52,916 nt of DNA, taken from NCBI GenBank assembly GCA_052390275.1, contig JBQTHD010000013.1, positions 1 through 52,916 of the forward strand. Direction: 5' to 3'. A model generated the notes under the pieces. The model saw only the letters and a list, made by a program, of their open reading frames with translations. It searched no databases and was not told the DNA's origin. Below, one piece after another: positions 15,855-24,294 of this stretch. Every line of letters starts with the position of its first letter. Position 1 is the first letter of the stretch. Source of the DNA: JBQTHD01 sp052390275. Its GTDB lineage: Bacteria > Actinomycetota > Acidimicrobiia > Acidimicrobiales > AC-14. The translations under genes and the position numbers were made by a program.

Positions 15855-16703
15855 TCACTTGCCTAGATCCCGATGGCTCACCCGGCCGGCGAAGCCCCGG
15901 CGGGCCAGCGCCCGGCTGAGTTCCTCGGCCATCACCACCGAGCGGTGGGTGCCGCCGGTGCAGCCAACCGCCACCGACAGGTAGGACTTGCCCTCCTTCA
16001 CGTAGGCGGGAAGAAGCATTCCCAGAAGGTCGTCCACCTTGGTCAGGAACTCCGCCGACTCGGGCTGGGAAAGCACGTACTCGGCTACCGGATCGTCCAG
16101 GCCGGTGAGCGGTCGGAGGTGGTCGACCCAGTGGGGGTTGGGCAGGAAGCGACAGTCGAAGACCAGATCCACGTCCAGTGGAAGGCCGTGCTTGTAACCG
16201 AAGGAGACCACGCTGGTCTGCAGGGGAGAGCCCGCATCCCGGGCGAACAGGTCGAGCAGGCGGTCCCGCAACTGGTGCACGTTGAGGTCGCTGGTGTCGA
16301 CGACCACGTCGGCCCCGGCCTTCACCCAGGCCAGCAGCTCCCGCTCCCGGCCGATGTCCTCCAGGACCCGGGCGGAGGTGGCCAGGGGGTGGCGGCGGCG
16401 GGTGTTCTCGAACCGGCGGACCAGGGCCTCGTCGGATGCCTCCAGGAACAGGACCTGGACCCGCCCGGCTATGCCCCGAAGTTGATCCAGCGCTGCGTTC
16501 AACTCCTCCAGGTAATGCCCTGTGCCGATGACCAGGGCCACCCGACCCGTGGCCGACCCGGGGGCCGCGGCCAGTTCGGCCACCTTGGCGATAAGGGCAG
16601 GAGGCAGGTTGTCGATGACAAACCAGCCCAGATCCTCGAAGGTGTCCGCGGCGGTCGACCGGCCGGCCCCCGAAACGCCGGCTATGACCAGGAACTCACT
16701 CAC
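15855..16703 (-). CDS. rapZ: RNase adapter RapZ / YvcJ-type nucleotide-binding protein
   Basis: 282 aa P-loop protein. Walker A is GVSGAGRS at residues 9-16, followed by DLGWFVIDNLPP. The C-terminal part has VSFGYKHGLPLDVDLVFD, RFLPNPHW and the signature GCTGGTHRSVVMAE. In E. coli RapZ senses glucosamine phosphate; in Actinobacteria the role is less clear, but it clusters with yvcK and uvrC as here. The GTG start overlaps the stop of the upstream coiled-coil gene (GTGA). Confidence 0.93.
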   Translation of the reverse strand: MSEFLVIAGVSGAGRSTAADTFEDLGWFVIDNLPPALIAKVAELAAAPGSATGRVALVIGTGHYLEELNAALDQLRGIAGRVQVLFLEASDEALVRRFENTRRRHPLATSARVLEDIGRERELLAWVKAGADVVVDTSDLNVHQLRDRLLDLFARDAGSPLQTSVVSFGYKHGLPLDVDLVFDCRFLPNPHWVDHLRPLTGLDDPVAEYVLSQPESAEFLTKVDDLLGMLLPAYVKEGKSYLSVAVGCTGGTHRSVVMAEELSRALARRGFAGRVSHRDLGK

Positions 16704-17044
16704 AAGCGGACTGCGGCCAAGACCACCCCGGCGGTAGAGAACGACATCAGTGCATTGGCGACGTAGTACCTCGAGGCCTGCAGCTTCATGTCCGCCCGCA
16801 GCTCGGCGAACCCGGCTCTCACCTCAACCCGCAAGTCGCCAACTTCCGCCCGGAGATCCGCAATCTCAACCCGCAATTCGGATCGGGTTACGGTCAGATC
16901 CGACGAACGGGCCACGTCGGCCCACCCCGCCGGAGGCAATAGGGACATCAGTGTCGATGCCGGCCCAGGACCCAGCAGGTTCTCGGCGGCATTGAACAGG
17001 TTCCGACGCTCAGCGTCGCTAACGGTTCCCGTGTCGTTGACCAT
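16700..17044 (-). CDS. Coiled-coil protein with C-terminal membrane anchor
   Basis: 114 aa from ATG 17044, chosen for GGGAG seven bases upstream. The N-terminus has AERRNLFNAAENLLGPGPA. The middle is a heptad coiled coil with repeated ELR/DLR units (VEIADLRAEVGDLRVEVRAG, then FAELRADMKLQ). The last 20 residues (VANALMSFSTAGVVLAAVRL) form a membrane tail. This is the pattern of DUF1640/CCDC90-like proteins; the function is unknown. It overlaps rapZ and is likely cotranscribed. Confidence 0.65.
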   Translation of the reverse strand: MVNDTGTVSDAERRNLFNAAENLLGPGPASTLMSLLPPAGWADVARSSDLTVTRSELRVEIADLRAEVGDLRVEVRAGFAELRADMKLQASRYYVANALMSFSTAGVVLAAVRL

Positions 17045-17186
17045 GGCCAATCTCCCCGACTCTTCGATCAGGCCGAGGCCGAGGTGGTGCCTCGGGGGCC
17101 CGTGGATGAGGGGGGAAGTGCACGCATGAAGGCTACCGCTCGAAGATGCGCCGGCAATAGTCTGAATCGGGTTGGCGTCTGGCGGG
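17045..17186. other. Gap with hairpin after the methyltransferase gene
   Basis: Contains CCGAGG-TGGTG-CCTCGG at 17079-17095 (6-bp stem), about 90 bases after the methyltransferase stop on the minus strand. It may terminate that transcript and leave the coiled-coil/rapZ/yvcK genes with their own promoter. No gene seen. Confidence 0.35.
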
Positions 17187-17939
17187 TCAGAGCTTCTCGG
17201 CTCGGATGAAAAGCAGGCGGGGGATGGACGCCGCGTCCCGGTAGGTGTCGGCCTGGGCCAGGAAGCCTGGTGGCGGCGCCGGCTCGGCCATCTCCCGGAT
17301 GAACAGGCCAACCCGGGCCATGGCGTTGACGTAGACCGACAACGGCCGGTGCACAAAGGGCAGTTTGACTCCCTGGTCCACTTCCTCCATGGTCATCGTC
17401 TCGGTCAGGTAGGCGCCGATTCGCCAGTACTGCTCGTGGAGGATGTGGTCGTCTATCCACCCCGATCCCGGCGTCTGCAGCAGCGGGTGGTTGAGCAGAA
17501 ACAGGAACCGACCGCCGGGGCGGAGAACCCGGGCCACCTCGGCAATGGCGGTGGCGGTGTCGTCGATGTGCTCGAAGACCAGGCATGCCACCACCGCGTC
17601 GAAGCTGGCTGACGCCAACGGGAGACACCCTCCCACCCCACGAACCAGCAGTGGTCCTGCGCCCCGGGCTGCGGCCGCCGCCAGTTGGGCCCGTGCCGGC
17701 TCCACCGCCACCACCAGGTCGGCCCCCGCCGCCGCCACCATCCGGGCCACCTGGCCCTCGCCCGCCCCCACCTCCAGAACTCGCCGGCACCCGACCACGT
17801 GGGCGGCAACCAGGGGCAGGATCTGTTCGGCGTACTCGGCGTCGGCCCCCTCGGTGAAGGCGTCCTGCCACCACTGGGCGTGCCGTTCCCACAGGGCGAA
17901 CTCGTCAACCTCCACTGCCGTGCCGGGGTGGTTGGTCAT
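17187..17939 (-). CDS. SAM-dependent class I methyltransferase
   Basis: 250 aa. The SAM-binding motif I is VLEVGAGEGQVARMVAAAG (about residues 53-71), followed by the acidic end of strand 2 (VVAVEPAR), the motif around SFDAVVACLVFEHIDD, and ARVLRPGGRFLFLLNHPLL. It resembles the type-11 methyltransferases (UbiE/Tam-like). The substrate cannot be told. It lies 31 bases downstream of uvrC on the same strand. Confidence 0.8.
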   Translation of the reverse strand: MTNHPGTAVEVDEFALWERHAQWWQDAFTEGADAEYAEQILPLVAAHVVGCRRVLEVGAGEGQVARMVAAAGADLVVAVEPARAQLAAAAARGAGPLLVRGVGGCLPLASASFDAVVACLVFEHIDDTATAIAEVARVLRPGGRFLFLLNHPLLQTPGSGWIDDHILHEQYWRIGAYLTETMTMEEVDQGVKLPFVHRPLSVYVNAMARVGLFIREMAEPAPPPGFLAQADTYRDAASIPRLLFIRAEKL

Positions 17940-17970
17940 CGGCCTGCGAAGGAAGGGCGGGGATGGTCGG

Positions 17971-19854
17971 TCATTGAGCCTCCGACGGGTGCAGACAGGA
18001 ATAGAGATCTCTGGCCACCCGGGAGGGGAGCCAGGCCAGGCTCAGCAGTTTGTCCAGGCTGGCGGCCCGCACGCCGTTGAGCCCGCCCAGTTCACCCAGC
18101 AGCCGGGCGGTGCGGGTGGGGCCCAGGCCAGGCACCGCATCCAGGGCGCTGGTGGTGACGCGCTTGGCCCGAAGGGTCCGGTGATAGGTGATGGCGAAGC
18201 GGTGGGCCTCGTCCCGCAGTCGCTGCAGCAGGTAGAGCGCCTCGGACTGGCGGGCGATGGCCACCGGCTCTGATCGGCCGGGTATGTAGACCTCCTCGAA
18301 CCGTTTGGCCAGCGAGGCCACCGAGATTTTGGAGCTCAGGTCGGCCTCGGCCAGAGCCCTCACCGCCACCCCCAGTTGCCCCTTGCCGCCGTCGACCAGC
18401 AGGAGGTCCGGCGGGTAGGCGAACCGGGCCGGTCTGGTTCTCCCGGCGGTACTGGCCGGTTCCGGTTCGACCAGGTGACGCAGGCGCCGGGTCAGCACCT
18501 CCTCCATGGCGGCGAAGTCGTCATTGCCGGGAACGTGGCGCACCTTGAACCGCCGGTAGTCCGACCGCTTCAACAACCCGTCCTCCATAACCACCATGGA
18601 GCCCACGTAGTCCGACCCCTGGATGTGGCTCATGTCGTAACACTCGATCCGCAGCGGGGCCCGGGGTAGCCCAAGCGCCTCCTGGAGGTCCTTGAGCGCC
18701 CGGGCCCGGGAGTTGTGGTCTGAGGCCCTTCGCAGCCTCTGTCGGTTCAACTCCTCGGCGGCGTTGGCGGCCACGGTGGTGGCCAGAGCCTTCTTCTCGC
18801 CCCGCTGCGGGACTCGGATCCTCACCGCCGCCCCGCGCAACTGGGCCAACCACCCGCTGAAGACGTCGGGGTCCTCCGGCAGCGCCGGAACCAGGATCTG
18901 GCTCGGCACTCCGGCCGACGCCGGCCCGGTCTCGGCGTAGAGCGTTTCGAGGATGTGGCCGACCAGAGCCCCCGGCGTCAGATCCTCGACCTTGTCGAAC
19001 ATGAAGCCCTGCCGGCCGATCATCCGGCCCCGACGGACGAAGAAGACCTGGACCGACGCCTCCAGGTGGTCCTCGGCCAGACCGATGACGTCGAGATCCT
19101 CCGGTCGGTTGGCGACCATGCCCTGGCGTTCGATCACCTTGCGTACGCTCACCAGGCGGTCCCGCAGGCGCGCGGCCCGCTCGAAGTCCAGGGATCCCGA
19201 GGCCTGGGTCATCTGCTCCTGGAGACGCCGGACGACCGGTTCGGTGTCGCCCTCCAGGAACTCGATCAGATCGGTGACCATGGCGTCGTAGTCGGCCTTG
19301 GACACCTCGTACACGCAGGGACCGCTGCACTTTTCGATGTGGAACAACAGACAGGGCCGGCCCAGGCGTTGATGGTCGGAAAGCTTGCGGTCGCTGCAGG
19401 TGCGGATGGGGAAGGTCCGCAAGAGCAGATCGAGGGTCTCCCGGATGGCGTGGGCATGGCCGTAGGGGCCCAGGTAGCGGACGCCTTTGCGTTTGGTACC
19501 CCGCATGACCATGGCCCGGGGCCATTCGTCCACCGGGGTGGTCACCGCCAGATACGGATAGCTCTTGTCATCCCGGAGGCGGATGTTGAAGCGGGGTCGA
19601 TGAGCCTTGATCAGGCTGTACTCGAGCAGGAGCGCTTCGACGTCGTTGCGAACCGAGATCCACTCCACGGATTCGGCCGCCGCCACCATCTGGGCGGTCC
19701 GGGGAGCCAGGGTCCCGGGCGCTCCGAAGTAGTTCGAAAGCCGTGACCGCAGGGACCGGGCCTTGCCCACGTAGATCACCCGGCCCTGGGCGTCTTTGAA
19801 CTGGTAGGAGCCGGGAAGGTCGGGGATGGTCCCCGCCGGGGGTCGCGACACCAT
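17971..19854 (-). CDS. uvrC: Excinuclease ABC subunit C
   Basis: Makes both incisions in nucleotide excision repair. 627 aa from ATG 19854 (MVSRPPAGTIPDLPG). The GIY-YIG domain is at residues about 10-95 (GSYQFKDAQGRVIYVGKARS), then a Cys cluster (CLLFHIEKCSGPC), the UVR domain that binds UvrB (about 200-240), the RNase H-like endonuclease with IECYDMSHIQGSDYVGSMVV and LLLVDGGKGQLGVA, and a C-terminal helix-hairpin-helix (VPGLGPTRTARLLGELGG). The frame is open to 20079, but that upstream part covers the repeat-bearing divergent region. Confidence 0.95.
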   Translation of the reverse strand: MVSRPPAGTIPDLPGSYQFKDAQGRVIYVGKARSLRSRLSNYFGAPGTLAPRTAQMVAAAESVEWISVRNDVEALLLEYSLIKAHRPRFNIRLRDDKSYPYLAVTTPVDEWPRAMVMRGTKRKGVRYLGPYGHAHAIRETLDLLLRTFPIRTCSDRKLSDHQRLGRPCLLFHIEKCSGPCVYEVSKADYDAMVTDLIEFLEGDTEPVVRRLQEQMTQASGSLDFERAARLRDRLVSVRKVIERQGMVANRPEDLDVIGLAEDHLEASVQVFFVRRGRMIGRQGFMFDKVEDLTPGALVGHILETLYAETGPASAGVPSQILVPALPEDPDVFSGWLAQLRGAAVRIRVPQRGEKKALATTVAANAAEELNRQRLRRASDHNSRARALKDLQEALGLPRAPLRIECYDMSHIQGSDYVGSMVVMEDGLLKRSDYRRFKVRHVPGNDDFAAMEEVLTRRLRHLVEPEPASTAGRTRPARFAYPPDLLLVDGGKGQLGVAVRALAEADLSSKISVASLAKRFEEVYIPGRSEPVAIARQSEALYLLQRLRDEAHRFAITYHRTLRAKRVTTSALDAVPGLGPTRTARLLGELGGLNGVRAASLDKLLSLAWLPSRVARDLYSCLHPSEAQ

Positions 19855-19890
19855 GGACGCCAGTATCGCCCGGGCGCACCGTAACGGTTC

Positions 19891-19932
19891 CCGGTTGATG
19901 AACCCCGGTTGATGAACCCCGGTTGATGCATC
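19891..19932. repeat. Three 14-bp tandem repeats between uvrC and nadA
   Basis: CCGGTTGATGAACC occurs at 19891 and 19905 and, with two changes, at 19919. Each unit is itself nearly symmetric (GGTT-GATG-AACC). The array sits 37 bases upstream of uvrC and about 165 bases upstream of nadA, which are divergent. It could be a multi-site operator or a minisatellite. Confidence 0.7.
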
Positions 19933-20097
19933 CGCGGCTGGAATCCCGGTGGCTGAACGGCTCAAGACCCGCCTAAGGTGATCCTTCCGCCGGCCTGGTA
20001 TCCGGCGCTCATTCCGCTCCGAGGCCGACACCCCCGCCGGTGGCGACCAGGCTGTCCCGGCCGGCCCCATCGGAGCCACACAGCGGAGGTCCGCCTG

Positions 20098-21261
20098 ATG
20101 GCAACAGGCCAGATGGCTTTGAACCGGGCGCCCACAGCCCCGGCCAGGTCGGCTCCGGCCGGCTTTCGGATCCAGCCCTCACTACCCCACGAGTACCTGA
20201 AGGCCTCGCCGGAGGACCTCGCCCGGCGGATCGCCACCGCCAAGTCCGCCCTCGGCGATCGCCTGATGATCCTTGGCCACCACTACCAACGCCACGAGGT
20301 GATGGCCTGGGCCGACGCCCGGGGAGACTCCTTCGGCCTGTCCCGGCGGGCGGCGGACTCCCGCGCCGAGTTCATCGTCTTCTGCGGCGTCCACTTCATG
20401 GCCGAGTCGGCCGACATCCTCACCGCCGCCCACCAGAAGGTGATTCTCCCCGACCTCAACGCCGGCTGTTCCATGGCCGACATGGCCGACATCGATTCGG
20501 TGGAGGAGGCCTGGGAGGACCTGGCCCGATGGGCCGACGGATCGACCGGAAACCGTCTGGTTCCCATCACCTACATGAACTCCTCGGCAGACCTCAAGGC
20601 CTTCGTCGGCGAGAAGGGCGGCGCCGTCTGCACCTCCTCCAATGCTCGGGCGGTGGTGAGTTGGGCCCTGGAGCGGGGCGACAGGCTGTTGTTTTTCCCC
20701 GACCAGCACCTGGGTCGCAACACCGCCCATCAACTGGGCTTCTCCGAGACCGACCTGTGCGTCTGGGACCCCCGCCGTGCGCTCGGAGGCCTGGCCCCCG
20801 ACCAGGTGAGCCGTTCCACTTTCCTCCTGTGGAAGGGCCACTGCTCGGTCCATCAGCGCTTTACCACCGCCCAGATTGCCGACTTCCGCCGGGACCGTCC
20901 CGGGGCGGTGGTGGTGGTTCACCCCGAGTGCTCCCGGGAGGTGGTTCAAGCCGCGGACCTGGTGGGCTCCACCGATTTCATCATTTCTTCCGTGCGGTCG
21001 GCCGGGCCGGGGTCGGTGTTGGGAATCGGTACCGAGATCCACCTGGTTGCCCGCCTGGCCGACGACCATCCCGACCGAACGGTTGTTTCACTGGACCCGG
21101 TGGTCTGCCCCTGCTCGACCATGTTCCGGATCGATTCCGCCCACCTGGCCTGGGTGCTTTCGAATTTGCTCGAGGGCCGGGTGGTCAACCAGATCCAGGT
21201 TCCGGAGTCGACGGCGGCCTGGGCCCGCGTGGCCCTGGACCGGATGCTCGCTATCACCTGA
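20098..21261 (+). CDS. nadA: Quinolinate synthase NadA
   Basis: Condenses iminoaspartate with dihydroxyacetone phosphate to quinolinate in NAD synthesis, using a [4Fe-4S] cluster. Start ATG 20098 has GGAGGT seven bases upstream; the product is 387 aa, the long NadA type. Cluster ligands are seen in LNAGCSMADM, VVHPECSREVV and VCPCSTMFRI. Other landmarks are LGHHYQRHEV, FCGVHFMAES and FFPDQHLGRNTA. nadB and nadC are not adjacent, so this is a stand-alone nad gene here. Confidence 0.95.
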   Translation: MATGQMALNRAPTAPARSAPAGFRIQPSLPHEYLKASPEDLARRIATAKSALGDRLMILGHHYQRHEVMAWADARGDSFGLSRRAADSRAEFIVFCGVHFMAESADILTAAHQKVILPDLNAGCSMADMADIDSVEEAWEDLARWADGSTGNRLVPITYMNSSADLKAFVGEKGGAVCTSSNARAVVSWALERGDRLLFFPDQHLGRNTAHQLGFSETDLCVWDPRRALGGLAPDQVSRSTFLLWKGHCSVHQRFTTAQIADFRRDRPGAVVVVHPECSREVVQAADLVGSTDFIISSVRSAGPGSVLGIGTEIHLVARLADDHPDRTVVSLDPVVCPCSTMFRIDSAHLAWVLSNLLEGRVVNQIQVPESTAAWARVALDRMLAIT

Positions 21262-21430
21262 TCCATTCCTCGCTGCCGGCAAGTCTTCTCGGGCGTCAGC
21301 CAGCCAGGCAAGAGGGGCGGTCGACGCCGCCTCGATGGGCGGCGGCCTTTCCTGGATCGACCTCGACCGGATACGAGCCCGGACCCGCCGGGGCGGCCTG
21401 GTCGCCCACCCCAACGGCACTGAGTCCCTA

Positions 21431-21468
21431 CGCCAGACCCGGGTCCACCAACGGACCGGGGTCTGGCG
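21431..21468 (+). terminator. Long hairpin downstream of nadA
   Basis: A 16-bp stem (CGCCAGACCCGGGTCC against GGACCGGGGTCTGGCG, one mismatch) with a 6-base loop lies 170 bases after the nadA stop. There is no T run. The long distance leaves about 170 untranslated bases in which no gene was found. Termination is the simplest reading. Confidence 0.5.
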
Positions 21469-21579
21469 TGTCATAGGGCTATTCATCGGCCGACCGGCCG
21501 ACCGGCTTTACCCGTTCTCTTCGCATCGTCACGATCTCCCGGGGGGACCGGACTCTCCGGCCCGGGTATGGCTAATCTG

Positions 21580-21597
21580 AGAACTGTTCTTAGTTCT
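21580..21597. promoter_or_regulatory. Inverted repeat at the cobW-like promoter
   Basis: AGAACT and AGTTCT arms flank a 6-base centre (GTTCTT), overlapping the end of a possible -10 (TAATCT, 21573-21578) and 27 bases upstream of the GTG. The position suits a repressor operator. COG0523 genes are often controlled by Zur, but the sequence does not match a Zur box I know. Confidence 0.35.
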
Positions 21598-21623
21598 GGC
21601 TTCCCGCCTCGGGCGGGTGGCCC

Positions 21624-22763
21624 GTGGATGAGCGAAGGGAAGTCTCGGCCTTGACGAACTCAGGATCCAAAGTCGGAGAGGATCTTCGGGTGCCAGTGAC
21701 CCTGGTCACCGGTTGGCATGGGTCCGGAGCCGCCTCGGTGGCCGCCGGGTTGGCCAAGGCGGCAGGGGTTGCCCGAACCGGCCTCATAACCGGAGACGAC
21801 GATGCTCAAACGGCCGAGATCGCCCCTGCGCTGGCCTGGCGGGTGGTCACCGAGGAGGATGTGATCGAACAGGTCGAGGGTTGCACCGGTTGTTCTCAAC
21901 GCATCGATCTGTGGAGAATCCTCCTTCACGCTTCCCGAGGCTCATTCCCGCCGGCGCGAGTGTTGGTTCAGGTTGGGGGATGGTCCGATGTGGTTATCGC
22001 CGCCCAGACCATCAACCGGGACCCGGATCTGCGCCGTTGTGCCGCCCTTGATCGCGTGGTGGTGGCTGTGGACGGTCCTTCCGCTGCCGCCCGGGCGGCG
22101 GGCGGGCCAGCCTGGCCATCGCAGGAGGCGGCCGAGCAGGTGGCGGTGGCCGATCACGTGATCCTGACCTCGGTGGCCGCCACCACCGCCGATGGGCTGG
22201 CCCGCGTCCGCGAAGCCATCCGGCGAACCAACCCCTTCGCTCCCATCCAGCGCCTGGAGGATGACCTGTCCACCGTCCTGCTCGGCCGCCCCTACGGCCG
22301 GGAGAGCACGACCCAGTTGGTCCGGATGGCCTGCCCACATCAACCTGTGGAACCTGGCCGGCCGGCGGGCTCGACGAGCGAGAACGAACGATCGGACCCC
22401 GGGTCGGCGCCAACGCCGGGGTCGGCAAACCCGGTCCCGGTGGCCAGGGTCCCTGAGAACCCCACCCTGGCGGCGGACCCGTGCAGCGTCACCGTCACCG
22501 TCCCCGGAGATCTTGACGCCTGCCGGGTGCGGGACTGGGTGCGGACCCTGCATCACGCCAATGACGGCCGCCTTCTGCGCATTCGCGGGGTGGTGGCTGT
22601 GGCTGGACACGACCGACGGGTGGTTTGCCGGGGGGTGGGCACCTTCGTCGAGTTCGATACGGGCGATCCTTGGGGTGAAGAGGCCCGGTCCACCACGCTG
22701 GTGGTTGCCGGCCGAGGGCTGCCGGCGGGCGACCTGCATCGCAGCCTGGCCGCCTGTGCCTGA
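21624..22763 (+). CDS. CobW/COG0523-like pseudo-GTPase
   Basis: 379 aa (GTG 21624; TTG 21651 is an alternative with GAAGGGAAG upstream). The overall COG0523 plan is kept: VPVTLVTGWHGSG at the P-loop, EGCTGCSQRIDLWRIL after it, and a CobW_C-type end (VTVTVPGDLDACRVRDWVR, LLRIRGVVAVAGHDR). Key GTPase residues are gone, however. The P-loop reads GSGAAS instead of GSGKTT, the GCxCC metal motif is reduced to GCTGC, and neither the ExSG Walker B nor NKxD is present. It should not hydrolyse GTP in the usual way. A variable Pro/Ser-rich linker (about residues 245-290) separates the domains. It overlaps the WD40 gene, so the two products probably act together. Confidence 0.72.
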   Translation: MDERREVSALTNSGSKVGEDLRVPVTLVTGWHGSGAASVAAGLAKAAGVARTGLITGDDDAQTAEIAPALAWRVVTEEDVIEQVEGCTGCSQRIDLWRILLHASRGSFPPARVLVQVGGWSDVVIAAQTINRDPDLRRCAALDRVVVAVDGPSAAARAAGGPAWPSQEAAEQVAVADHVILTSVAATTADGLARVREAIRRTNPFAPIQRLEDDLSTVLLGRPYGRESTTQLVRMACPHQPVEPGRPAGSTSENERSDPGSAPTPGSANPVPVARVPENPTLAADPCSVTVTVPGDLDACRVRDWVRTLHHANDGRLLRIRGVVAVAGHDRRVVCRGVGTFVEFDTGDPWGEEARSTTLVVAGRGLPAGDLHRSLAACA

Positions 22764-23772
22764 ACCGACTTCTTCTGCCGTTGCTCAACTCGGCTCCCAC
22801 CCCATCGTCGACCTGGAGGACCGGATCTGCGCTCTGGCCTGGTCCATGGCTGGACGGTGGCTTCTGTCGGGGTCGTTGGCCGGTACTGCCGTCGTGACCG
22901 GGGACGGCCCGGTTCGGTCCCTGATCGGTCACCCGGGCGGGCTCCTGTGCTCCCAGTGGTCGCCGGCCGACGACCTGGTGGCCACCGGCGGGGCCGACGG
23001 GGTGGTCCGAGTCAGCCGGGCCGACGGCTCCCAACTGTGGTCATCGACCATGGCCGGATGGGTGGTGGCCCTGGCCTGGTCGCCCGACGGGGCCTACCTG
23101 GCCGTATCCTCCCAGGGCCACGTGTCTGTCTTCGCCTCCGGAGGCCGACTGGAGGTGGAATATCCCTGGCTGGCGGGCGTGGTCGATGCACTGGTCTGGT
23201 CGACCGACACCGGCCGCCTGGCCGCGGGCCTCAAGGGCGGAGTCCGCTGGTATCAACCTCCGGATTCCGAACCGGTTGCTTCAGCCCCCACCATCGGGGC
23301 CATCGTCGCCCTGGCCTCTTCTCCCGACGGGAAGTGGCTGGCCGGGGGCAAGCTCAACGGGTCGGTGGTGCTGTGGACGGTGGCCACCGGGCGGGGCCTG
23401 TCGCTCAACGGCTACCGAGGGGCGGTGAGAAAGCTCTCGTGGCGGGCAGACTCCGCCCGGCTGGCCGTTGCATCCCACGGGGAGGTCAGCGTGTGGTCCG
23501 TGGCGGGCGGCCAACTGGGCGAGGAACCCCAAACCTTTTTGGAGGATCAGCCCTGCTGTGAGGGGCTGGCCTTCCAACCCTGGGGAGACCTGCTGGCCAC
23601 GGGAAGCGCTGACGGCCGGGTGCGGATCTTCGATCCCGACCGACCCACGGAAACCGACAGGAGCAGTGACCTGGCCCAGGAGATCAGCGCGCTGGCCTGG
23701 TCCCCCGCCGGCGACCAACTGGCGGCGGGTACTTGCAGCGGACGGGTCGTGAGCATCTTCCCGGACCGGTAG
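22756..23772 (+). CDS. WD40-repeat beta-propeller protein
   Basis: 338 aa from GTG 22756, eight bases before the end of the cobW-like gene. About seven WD40 blades are visible from repeated ALAWSPDG/LATGGADG-type units: ICALAWSMAGRWLLSGS, WSPADDLVATGGADGVV, VALAWSPDGAYLAVS, VALASSPDGKWLAGGK, KLSWRADSARLAVAS, LAFQPWGDLLATGSADG and ISALAWSPAGDQLAAG. No signal peptide, so it is cytoplasmic. A scaffold or metal-sensing partner for the upstream pseudo-GTPase is inferred from coupling only. Confidence 0.8.
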   Translation: MPEPTSSAVAQLGSHPIVDLEDRICALAWSMAGRWLLSGSLAGTAVVTGDGPVRSLIGHPGGLLCSQWSPADDLVATGGADGVVRVSRADGSQLWSSTMAGWVVALAWSPDGAYLAVSSQGHVSVFASGGRLEVEYPWLAGVVDALVWSTDTGRLAAGLKGGVRWYQPPDSEPVASAPTIGAIVALASSPDGKWLAGGKLNGSVVLWTVATGRGLSLNGYRGAVRKLSWRADSARLAVASHGEVSVWSVAGGQLGEEPQTFLEDQPCCEGLAFQPWGDLLATGSADGRVRIFDPDRPTETDRSSDLAQEISALAWSPAGDQLAAGTCSGRVVSIFPDR

Positions 23773-23790
23773 CTAAACCACGACGGGTGG

Positions 23791-24294
23791 CTAAACCACG
23801 TTGGGGAGATCGACAGAGCCCGCGTCGGCGTCCCCGGCGCCAGCGGCCGCAGCCAGGAATCGGATGCCGGCCACCAGCCCGCCGGTCAGGTCGCCAGCGG
23901 CGAACCAGGTGGTCATCTCCGCCACCGCCGCCTCCGCCGCCGGGTCGCCGATCCGGGGCCGCACCGCCCGCGCGGTTACCACCTCCACCTTGTGGTGCAC
24001 CGGGTCGATCAAAACCATCACCGACGGCCGGGCAGCCAGGCCTGCACCGACGAACAGCTGCTCTGCCTTGTCCCGGGGATGATCACCGGCGTCGTCGATG
24101 ACCACACAGAACTGCAATCCGGTGCGGGCCTCTGCCGCGGCCACGGCCTTGTCAACCGCCCGGCGCAGGCCCCTGGGTTCCCGACCCCGACCTGCACTCA
24201 TGGCCGAGCCAGCCCAGGTCGAGCCAGCCCAGTTCGAGCCGGGCCAGTTCGAACCGATCCAGAACGGGAGCGGGCCGACCCCGATCGGTGCCAT
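23791..24294 (-). CDS. DUF5130-like (TPM-related) protein
   Basis: 167 aa from an ATG directly after the TPM gene's stop; an internal ATG at 24201 (MSAGRGREPRG) may be the true start. The core (VDKAVAAAEARTGLQFCVVI, then LIDPVHHKVEVVTARAVRPR) resembles the TPM/DUF5130 fold of actinobacterial envelope proteins. The N-terminal 31 residues hold 5-residue repeats of the SNWAG type, encoded by the 15-bp repeat at 24206. Third gene of the lemA-TPM operon. Confidence 0.6.
   Translation of the reverse strand: MAPIGVGPLPFWIGSNWPGSNWAGSTWAGSAMSAGRGREPRGLRRAVDKAVAAAEARTGLQFCVVIDDAGDHPRDKAEQLFVGAGLAARPSVMVLIDPVHHKVEVVTARAVRPRIGDPAAEAAVAEMTTWFAAGDLTGGLVAGIRFLAAAAGAGDADAGSVDLPNVV
24206..24250. repeat. Three 15-bp in-frame repeats
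   Basis: GAGCCAGCCCAGGTC, GAGCCAGCCCAGTTC and GAGCCGGGCCAGTTC follow one another. On the minus strand they encode the WAGS/WPGS repeats at the N-terminus of the DUF5130-like protein, or its leader if translation starts at 24201. Confidence 0.75.

Noticed and set aside
21431..21468. tRNA-like structure downstream of nadA.
   Set aside because: It is a single long hairpin with no anticodon or T arms.
20040..21476. Second long frame over nadA.
   Set aside because: Arg/Pro/Gly-rich shadow of nadA in another frame.
21575..21600. LexA/SOS box at GAACTGTTC.
   Set aside because: Spacing between GAAC and GTTC (1 or 8 bases) does not match the actinobacterial box (4), and the gene downstream is not a repair gene.
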